Of a stretch of 64,000 nucleotides of DNA, positions 59,038 through 64,000 are shown one piece after another. Under the pieces are notes generated by a model. That model worked only from the letters and a program-made list of their open reading frames with translations. It was not told the DNA's origin and did not search any database. The position numbers and the translations under genes were made by a program. The DNA is taken from contig NZ_CP011032.1 of assembly GCF_002310815.1 (NCBI RefSeq), forward strand, positions 2,954,001 to 3,018,000, read 5' to 3'. The first letter of the stretch is position 1; each line of letters starts with the position of its first letter. The stretch is from Pseudoalteromonas tunicata. Its GTDB lineage: Bacteria; Pseudomonadota; Gammaproteobacteria; Enterobacterales; Alteromonadaceae.

Positions 59038-60807
59038 ATGTTACAAAAAAGCCTCTCGAAAAGATTATTGACTAGTGTTTTATCCGTCTATTTCTTACTC
59101 ACGTTTATTGTAACCTGTGGCCAAGTTATCGCTGAGTTTTATAACGCCAAAGACTACATTCGAAATGAGCTTACAACGCTACAAAAAACATTTTCCGGCA
59201 GTTTAACCAGGGCTATTTGGGAGCTCAATACCCAGCAAACAGTAACCATTGCCGAAGGCTTACTTGCTATACCTATGATTGAAGGCATTATAGTGCGTGA
59301 TGATACAGGCGAAATCATCTCACAATTAGGCCGCTCTTTAGATATCCGAGATTTATACAGTGAGCAACTAGTGCAAGATGCTTCAACCATCGAAGATACG
59401 ACATCTTCGGGTTTATTTGGTTATACCTTCCCACTGATATTTGAATTCTCAGGACGCGCAACACAAGTGGGTGATGTAACGCTGTTTTCTAGTCGTGAAG
59501 TTGTACTTAGCCGCATTATGATCTCAATTTATTTTTTAATTGGTAATGCAATGATCAAAACAACCTTCTTGATCATTCTATTTCTATTATCGTTTAGAAA
59601 ACTGCTAACAGAGCCACTCACAGAACTAACAAACCAAATTGAAGAACTCGAACTAGATAATCTTGACGGTGCTCGATTAGAAATCCATACCACTGAGCAC
59701 AATGAATTAAAAATCATGGAAGAGTCATTCAACAAACTAATCGACAAGGTCAGTGACTATAAAAATCAGCTCGAGTCGACACAAAAAAAACTGATCGTAA
59801 GTAATGAAAAACTCGACCAGCAAAATTTATTATTAGAACAAGAGGTTGCACGAAAAACATCTAACTTAAGCCAAGCGATGATGGATTTGCAACAACAAAA
59901 ATATGAGTTAGAAAAACAAAAGCTCACTCTCACCGAAGAGATTGAGCGCAGAAAACACACCGAAACTGAACTCATTACGAAACAAAATGATTTACAACGT
60001 TATTTAGATGAATTAAATCAAGCGCAAGAGCGCCTTGTAAGCTCAGAAAAGATGGCTGCATTGGGTGGTTTAGTCGCTGGTATCACCCACGATATTAATA
60101 CCCCTGTTGGTATTGGTGTTACCGCAACATCATTTTTAGAAGAACGTTTACATCAAATAGAATCGGCCTATCAAAATAAAACCCTATCACCCAAAGCCTT
60201 AGAAGAGTTTATTAATGATGCAAAACAAAGTACCAGCTTATTGACCACTAATTTACAGCGCGCATCTGAGCTCGTTGCAAGCTTTAAGCAAATTGCGGTC
60301 GATCAGGCAAGCGAAGCTGTCAGAACAATAAACTTGAAAAGTTACTTAGGTGAAATCATTCGCTCTTTGCATCCAAAATTAAAGAAAACTCTGCACAAAA
60401 TTAATTTAGAATGCCCCGATGATTTAACCCTCAATATTCCAGCCGGAGCTGTCAGTCAAATCTTTACGAACCTTATTATGAATTCTTTAATTCATGGTTT
60501 TGAAGGGCTTACCGAAGGGGTTATTGCGATAAAAATCACAGAGCAAAATGGCATGGTAGATATTATATTCCAAGATAATGGTAAAGGAGTTGCGCAAGAA
60601 CAGCTTGATAAACTCTTTGACCCATTTTTTACTACTAAACGCGAACAAGGTGGCAGTGGATTAGGCACTCACATTAGTTTTAACTTAGTAAAACAAACTT
60701 TAGGTGGTGATATTACAGCCACTAGCAGTTTAGGTGAGGGATTGAGATACCATATTACCTTCCCTAAAAACATGCCTACTCCAATGCAAATGTTGAGCGA
60801 TAGCTAA
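59038..60807 (+). CDS. Membrane sensor histidine kinase
   Basis: This 589-residue kinase has a first membrane helix at about 12-32. A periplasmic sensor of about 125 residues (RAIWELNTQQTVTIAEGLLAIPMIEGIIV at its start) follows, then a second helix at about 165-188 and a HAMP domain. Next comes a long coiled coil (about 240-330). The phospho-acceptor is in ALGGLVAGITHDINTPVGIG, where H-D-I-N-T-P replaces the usual H-E-L-R-T-P. The ATPase has FTNLIMNSLIHGF, FQDNGKGV and GGSGLGTH. No receiver is fused; the receiver at 58.5 kb is the nearest candidate partner. The signal is unknown. Confidence 0.88.
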   Translation: MLQKSLSKRLLTSVLSVYFLLTFIVTCGQVIAEFYNAKDYIRNELTTLQKTFSGSLTRAIWELNTQQTVTIAEGLLAIPMIEGIIVRDDTGEIISQLGRSLDIRDLYSEQLVQDASTIEDTTSSGLFGYTFPLIFEFSGRATQVGDVTLFSSREVVLSRIMISIYFLIGNAMIKTTFLIILFLLSFRKLLTEPLTELTNQIEELELDNLDGARLEIHTTEHNELKIMEESFNKLIDKVSDYKNQLESTQKKLIVSNEKLDQQNLLLEQEVARKTSNLSQAMMDLQQQKYELEKQKLTLTEEIERRKHTETELITKQNDLQRYLDELNQAQERLVSSEKMAALGGLVAGITHDINTPVGIGVTATSFLEERLHQIESAYQNKTLSPKALEEFINDAKQSTSLLTTNLQRASELVASFKQIAVDQASEAVRTINLKSYLGEIIRSLHPKLKKTLHKINLECPDDLTLNIPAGAVSQIFTNLIMNSLIHGFEGLTEGVIAIKITEQNGMVDIIFQDNGKGVAQEQLDKLFDPFFTTKREQGGSGLGTHISFNLVKQTLGGDITATSSLGEGLRYHITFPKNMPTPMQMLSDS

Positions 60808-60830
60808 CTTTTTAAACAAGTCTATTTTTT

Positions 60831-60853
60831 AAAGGCGCTTAATGCGCCTTTTT
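60831..60853 (+). terminator. Terminator between the histidine kinase gene and rdgC
   Basis: An 8-bp stem AAAGGCGC/GCGCCTTT with loop TTAAT is followed by TTATTT. It lies 23 bases after the kinase stop, so rdgC needs its own promoter in the remaining 60 bases. Confidence 0.8.
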
Positions 60854-60912
60854 ATTTCAGCCTAGCGGCAAAATTGCTATCATCCCAGAACAATAATATT
60901 AGGACATACATT

Positions 60913-61827
60913 ATGTGGTTTAGTAACCTTATCTGCTATCGATTCAAACAAGAAACTACTTATATTCAAGACGAATTTGAAAAAGCCCTCGAGCAAGATA
61001 TTTTTAGAGCCTGTACCAGCCAAGAACTAAGCTCTTTTGGTTGGACAAAACCACTTGGTAAACATGGTCAAAGCCTCAGTCACTTCTCACAAAATGCTAT
61101 ATTAGTGTGTGCTAAACGTGAAGAAAAAGTATTACCAGCATCGGTTATAAATGAACTTTTAGCTGAGAAAATTGAGCATATTGAAGCTGAAGAAAATCGC
61201 CCAGTTAAGAAAAAAGAAAAAGACGAGTTAAAAGAAAACTTACTGCACAGTTTGTTGCCACAAGCATTTAAAAAATCGAGCTTACAGTACGCATTTATCG
61301 ATTTAGAAAAAGGCTGGTTGATTGTAAATAGCGGTAGCTTTAACAAGGCTGAAGAATTGCTCGCTCTACTTCGTAAATCACTAGGAACTTTACCTGTTGT
61401 GCCTGCTTTTGTTAATTATGACCTAGGTGTATTTTTAACGAGCTGGCTAACTGAATTTAATGCGCCGGAAGGTTTTGCAATTGGTCAAGAAGCTGAACTA
61501 GTTGATCCAACAGAAAATGGTGGCCAAGTTAAATTAAAACAACATGACTTAGCATCAGATGAAGTTAAAAATCACCTTACCAATGGTAAAGTAGTAACTA
61601 AATTAGCATTTGATTGGCAAGAGCGAGTTAAATTTATCTTACAAGAAGATGGCTCTATAAAACGCTTAAGTTATTCTGAAACACTCAAAGAAGAAAACGC
61701 TGATATCCCTAAAGATGATATGGCGGTAAAGCTTGATGCTGATTTCATTCTAGCCAGTGAGGAAATAAAACAACTCTTAGAAGAGCTTATCGCAAGCCTT
61801 GGCGAACCTGAAAATCCGATAGGTTAG
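60913..61827 (+). CDS. rdgC: Recombination-associated protein RdgC
   Basis: RdgC is a nucleoid-associated DNA-binding ring that can limit RecA activity. The family start MWFSNLICYRF is encoded from the ATG at 60913; the longer frame upstream is not used. Other segments are GWTKPLGKHG, AKREEKVLPASVINELLAEK, VKKKEKDELKENLLHSLLPQAF, and LGTLPVVPAFVNYDLGVFLTSWLTE. At 304 residues it matches E. coli RdgC (303). It converges on the HDOD gene with a shared terminator. Confidence 0.95.
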   Translation: MWFSNLICYRFKQETTYIQDEFEKALEQDIFRACTSQELSSFGWTKPLGKHGQSLSHFSQNAILVCAKREEKVLPASVINELLAEKIEHIEAEENRPVKKKEKDELKENLLHSLLPQAFKKSSLQYAFIDLEKGWLIVNSGSFNKAEELLALLRKSLGTLPVVPAFVNYDLGVFLTSWLTEFNAPEGFAIGQEAELVDPTENGGQVKLKQHDLASDEVKNHLTNGKVVTKLAFDWQERVKFILQEDGSIKRLSYSETLKEENADIPKDDMAVKLDADFILASEEIKQLLEELIASLGEPENPIG

Positions 61828-61839
61828 TAAACTTAAATA

Positions 61840-61869
61840 AAAAGGGCTAAACAAATGTTAGCCCTTTTT
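61840..61869. terminator. Bidirectional terminator between rdgC and the HDOD gene
   Basis: The 11-bp stem AAAAGGGCTAA/TTAGCCCTTTT around a 7-base loop is flanked by A- and T-runs and lies between convergent stop codons. Confidence 0.88.
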
Positions 61870-61894
61870 ATTTTCAGTATTAGCCAAGCTTTAT

Positions 61895-62734
61895 TTAAGC
61901 AAAAATTGCTTTTACTTCTTCAAGCATTGTTAGGTATTCTTCATCTTGTAATACGCTAATTGATGGAATAATTCCTTTATCTACATAAACTTGCAGTGCA
62001 GCTTGCTTATCTGATACTTGTAATAACCCCTGCTCAATCGCACCAATTCGGATAAAATCGACATAACAAGGTTGCTCTGGGCGATAATTTGGATTTGACC
62101 AACTTTCTGCAACTTCAATAAACTCATCGGTAAATCCCCAAGCTCTCATGATTGAGCCTCCGATTTTGCCACCTAATTTTTGAATTGAATGAGCCAAAAA
62201 GCTAGGATTCCCAAATACTTCCTCATGACGTTCTGCCTCGGTTAAAATCGGCAATACACCAATGTTATAAACTAAAGCTGCCAGTGTAATCGTATCGACA
62301 TTCAATGAGGTGCGCTTGTGCTCTTTTAAGTACATCTGCATTAAAGTAATCGCACTTGCGGCAACAGTTAGAGTACGTTGCCATGCTTTATCCATGTAGC
62401 CTTTTACAAGCGCATTTTTTGAAACAAACAACTGCTCCATAGCCATTGCCGTTGCAATATTTTTTATTTGACGTAAACCAATTCGCGTTACCGCTTGATT
62501 TAAGGTAGAAACTTTAATAGTTCGGCCTAAGAATGCACTGTTAGCTATTTTAATCATCCTAGCGGCTAAAGCTGGGTCGTGAGCTATCACATCTGCCATA
62601 GCCATTAAATTAGCATCGGGATCATCGGCTGTTTTTCTAACTCTGACTGCAATTTCCGGTAACGTTGGTAGGACTAATGTATCGTTATTAATCTTCTCGA
62701 TTAAAATAGTAAGTAATGCATTTTCTGTTGACAT
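61895..62734 (-). CDS. HDOD domain protein
   Basis: This 279-residue protein is an HDOD (HD-related output) domain across about 15-215. Visible features are LPTLPEIAVRVRKTADDPDANLMAMADVIAHDPALAARMIKIANS and then GRTIKVSTLNQAVTRIGLRQIKNIA. The usual metal-binding HD pair is absent, as is normal for HDOD. Such proteins act in signalling linked to cyclic-di-GMP, motility or stress, but no specific role can be read here. Its neighbours at 58.5-60.8 kb are two-component proteins, which is suggestive only. Confidence 0.9.
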   Translation of the reverse strand: MSTENALLTILIEKINNDTLVLPTLPEIAVRVRKTADDPDANLMAMADVIAHDPALAARMIKIANSAFLGRTIKVSTLNQAVTRIGLRQIKNIATAMAMEQLFVSKNALVKGYMDKAWQRTLTVAASAITLMQMYLKEHKRTSLNVDTITLAALVYNIGVLPILTEAERHEEVFGNPSFLAHSIQKLGGKIGGSIMRAWGFTDEFIEVAESWSNPNYRPEQPCYVDFIRIGAIEQGLLQVSDKQAALQVYVDKGIIPSISVLQDEEYLTMLEEVKAIFA

Positions 62735-63273
62735 AAGATCCGGTTCCTTATTTCAAAATCCCTAAATTACAAAGGGCTAGATAATTATTGTTATGTTGAT
62801 TCAAGTATCGGCTAAGAAATCAATAAAGTTAAGGGAAATGTTTTATTTTCAAGCAATTTTTTTACAACGATGTAAACAAACAACTTTTTTTTTAAGAGAA
62901 ACAAAGCAACATCGACACAAAATACACAGCACAATTAACACGCAAAAAACCACCCACACCACAAATCAAGCCTCAAGTCATCAAATATAAAAAAACAAAC
63001 CTAAAAAACAAATAGTTAACTGTTTATTTCTTATTTATGAACTCCTAAAAACCACGTTTAAAACAGTAATAAGCCCATAAAAAACGTTCAAAAAAAACAA
63101 AAACCTTAAGTTAGTGGTCTGGATAAATAATTAGCAACCATTGGTTACAAAACAAAATCGTTAATCATTTGTAAGCAAAACGGTAACTCACTTAAGCTGA
63201 GTATCGTTTGATCATGATTTAAGTTTATAGCTCAAATCAAAAATAATATTAATTAAAAAACAGGGATATACTA
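62735..63273. other. AT-rich gene-free region upstream of a TonB-dependent receptor
   Basis: The region has no convincing gene; a short frame at 62793-62990 is rich in Thr, His and Lys and looks spurious. It holds the promoters of the HDOD gene and the receptor. Two inverted repeats occur near the receptor: AACCA-T-TGGTT at 63136-63146 and TTACAAA-N16-TTTGTAA at 63145-63174. These could be regulator sites, but no known consensus fits well. Confidence 0.45.
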
Positions 63274-64000
63274 ATGCGTAATTCTAAGCTTTCGCAATCA
63301 ATCCGACTGGCGATTTTATGCAGTCTTTCCGCTCCAGTTGCACTTATTTCAAACTCAGTACTCGCAGAAGAAGCAGCACAAAAAGATAAAAATATTGAAG
63401 TAATTGCTATTACCGGTAGTCGTATCAGACAAGTCGGTGCTGAATCTGTATCACCGATTATTTCGATCGGTGAAAAGGAACTCGGTTTTTTACAAGAACC
63501 TGAAGTAGAACAAATTCTAAGAAGTTTACCTGCTACAATTCCTGGCGATGGTAGTAACGTAAATAATGGCTCAGCTGGTGCTGCCACAATCGACTTAAGA
63601 GGACTGGGTTCACAACGTTCACTCATCCTGATGGATGGTCGCCGCATGATCCCATTTAACTACAATGGCTCAGTTGATGCGTCTACGATCCCAAGTGCCT
63701 TAATTAAAAGCATAGACATAGTTACAGGTGGGGCATCAGCAACCTACGGTTCTGACGCTATTGCTGGCGCGGTAAATGTACTTTTAAAAAATGATTTTGA
63801 AGGTGTTGATTTAGACCTTAAACATTCTCGCACTGGCGATAATGATGGCGATAAAAGCAGTATCGCATTAACCATTGGTTCGAGCTTAGCGAATGGCAAA
63901 GGTAATGCTGCGATTTCAATAGGTTGGATGCAGCGAGATCAAGTCTTGCTGGGTGACCGTTCATTGGGGTTATTAGGCATTGAAACAGCTAACGGTGCCA
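63274..64000 (+). CDS. TonB-dependent outer-membrane receptor, N-terminal part
   Basis: The frame opens at the ATG at 63274, with AGGGA 7 bases upstream, and runs off the window end after about 242 codons. A signal peptide (about 1-31, ending NSVLA) is followed by a TonB-box-like EVIAITGSRI. The plug domain then has VEQILRSLPATIPG, IDLRGLGSQRSLILMDGRRM, STIPSALIKSIDIVTGGASATYGSDAIAGAVNVLLK. The strong GASATYGSDAIAGAVNV form is that of the large receptors common in marine Alteromonadales and Caulobacter, which import carbohydrate or peptide nutrients. The substrate cannot be inferred from the N-terminus. The barrel lies outside the window. Confidence 0.92.
   Translation, partial: MRNSKLSQSIRLAILCSLSAPVALISNSVLAEEAAQKDKNIEVIAITGSRIRQVGAESVSPIISIGEKELGFLQEPEVEQILRSLPATIPGDGSNVNNGSAGAATIDLRGLGSQRSLILMDGRRMIPFNYNGSVDASTIPSALIKSIDIVTGGASATYGSDAIAGAVNVLLKNDFEGVDLDLKHSRTGDNDGDKSSIALTIGSSLANGKGNAAISIGWMQRDQVLLGDRSLGLLGIETANGA

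Noticed and set aside
62793..62990. A 65-codon plus-strand frame upstream of the TonB-dependent receptor
   Set aside because: It lacks a ribosome-binding site, its composition is skewed to Thr, His, Lys and Gln as expected from AT-rich noncoding DNA, and it resembles no family.
63249..63647. A 132-codon minus-strand frame opposite the receptor signal peptide and plug
   Set aside because: It is the shadow of the receptor gene, whose motifs are unambiguous.

Overview
The window is an AT-rich chromosomal segment of a marine gammaproteobacterium, most likely a Pseudoalteromonas-like member of the Alteromonadales. The evidence is gene content and order: rppH-ptsP next to mutH, rpoE-rseABC followed by lepA-lepB-rnc-era-recO-pdxJ, nadB divergent from rpoE, sdhE-ygfX divergent from ygfZ, and a DUF3545 protein. 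There are also many sensor kinases, a chemoreceptor and a large TonB-dependent receptor, but no genus-level marker. No tRNA, rRNA, insertion sequence, prophage or CRISPR array was seen. Most of the window is core genome; the more variable parts are about 13.9-33.2 kb and 58.4-64 kb. Layout: 0-1.5 kb, the N-terminal part of ptsP (cut by the window edge) and rppH. 1.5-2.0 kb, a gene-free region with consensus DnaA boxes. 2.0-10.3 kb, mutH facing a minus-strand run of rlmD-relA-mazG and pyrG-eno. 10.4-13.8 kb, barA and rluA. 13.9-18.8 kb, a divalent-metal RND efflux locus (czcA, czcB and two small ORFs) with no outer-membrane factor. 18.9-25.8 kb, a hybrid histidine kinase, a GFA-fold protein, a chemoreceptor, glutathionylspermidine synthetase/amidase and an acyltransferase. 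25.9-33.2 kb, a DUF1993 protein, a DEAD-box helicase, a LysR regulator divergent from a bicarbonate-type permease, DUF2256, a periplasmic binding protein, a YghX-like hydrolase and TerB. 33.4-41.8 kb, the pdxJ-recO-era-rnc-lepB-lepA and rseCBA-rpoE blocks. 42-49.6 kb, nadB, ygfX-sdhE, ygfZ, slyD, tyrS, mepM and yaaA. 49.8-53.5 kb, tal-pgi, DUF3545 and ung. 53.6-58.4 kb, the thr operon with a leader peptide and attenuator. 58.5-64 kb, a lone receiver domain divergent from a histidine kinase, rdgC, an HDOD protein and the start of a TonB-dependent receptor. How the genes work together: the thr genes convert aspartate to threonine under transcriptional attenuation. RpoE, RseA, RseB and RseC form the envelope-stress circuit, and a sigma-E-type promoter lies in front of rpoE. 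The lepA-pdxJ block mixes translation, protein export, RNA processing, recombination and cofactor synthesis, as in related bacteria. rlmD-relA-mazG ties ribosome modification to the stringent response, with BarA (carbon-storage signalling) divergent. The most notable non-coding signal is the DnaA-box cluster between rppH and mutH, the position that holds the replication-control element DARS2 in Escherichia coli. All calls come from reading sequence and translations by eye; no database search was run.
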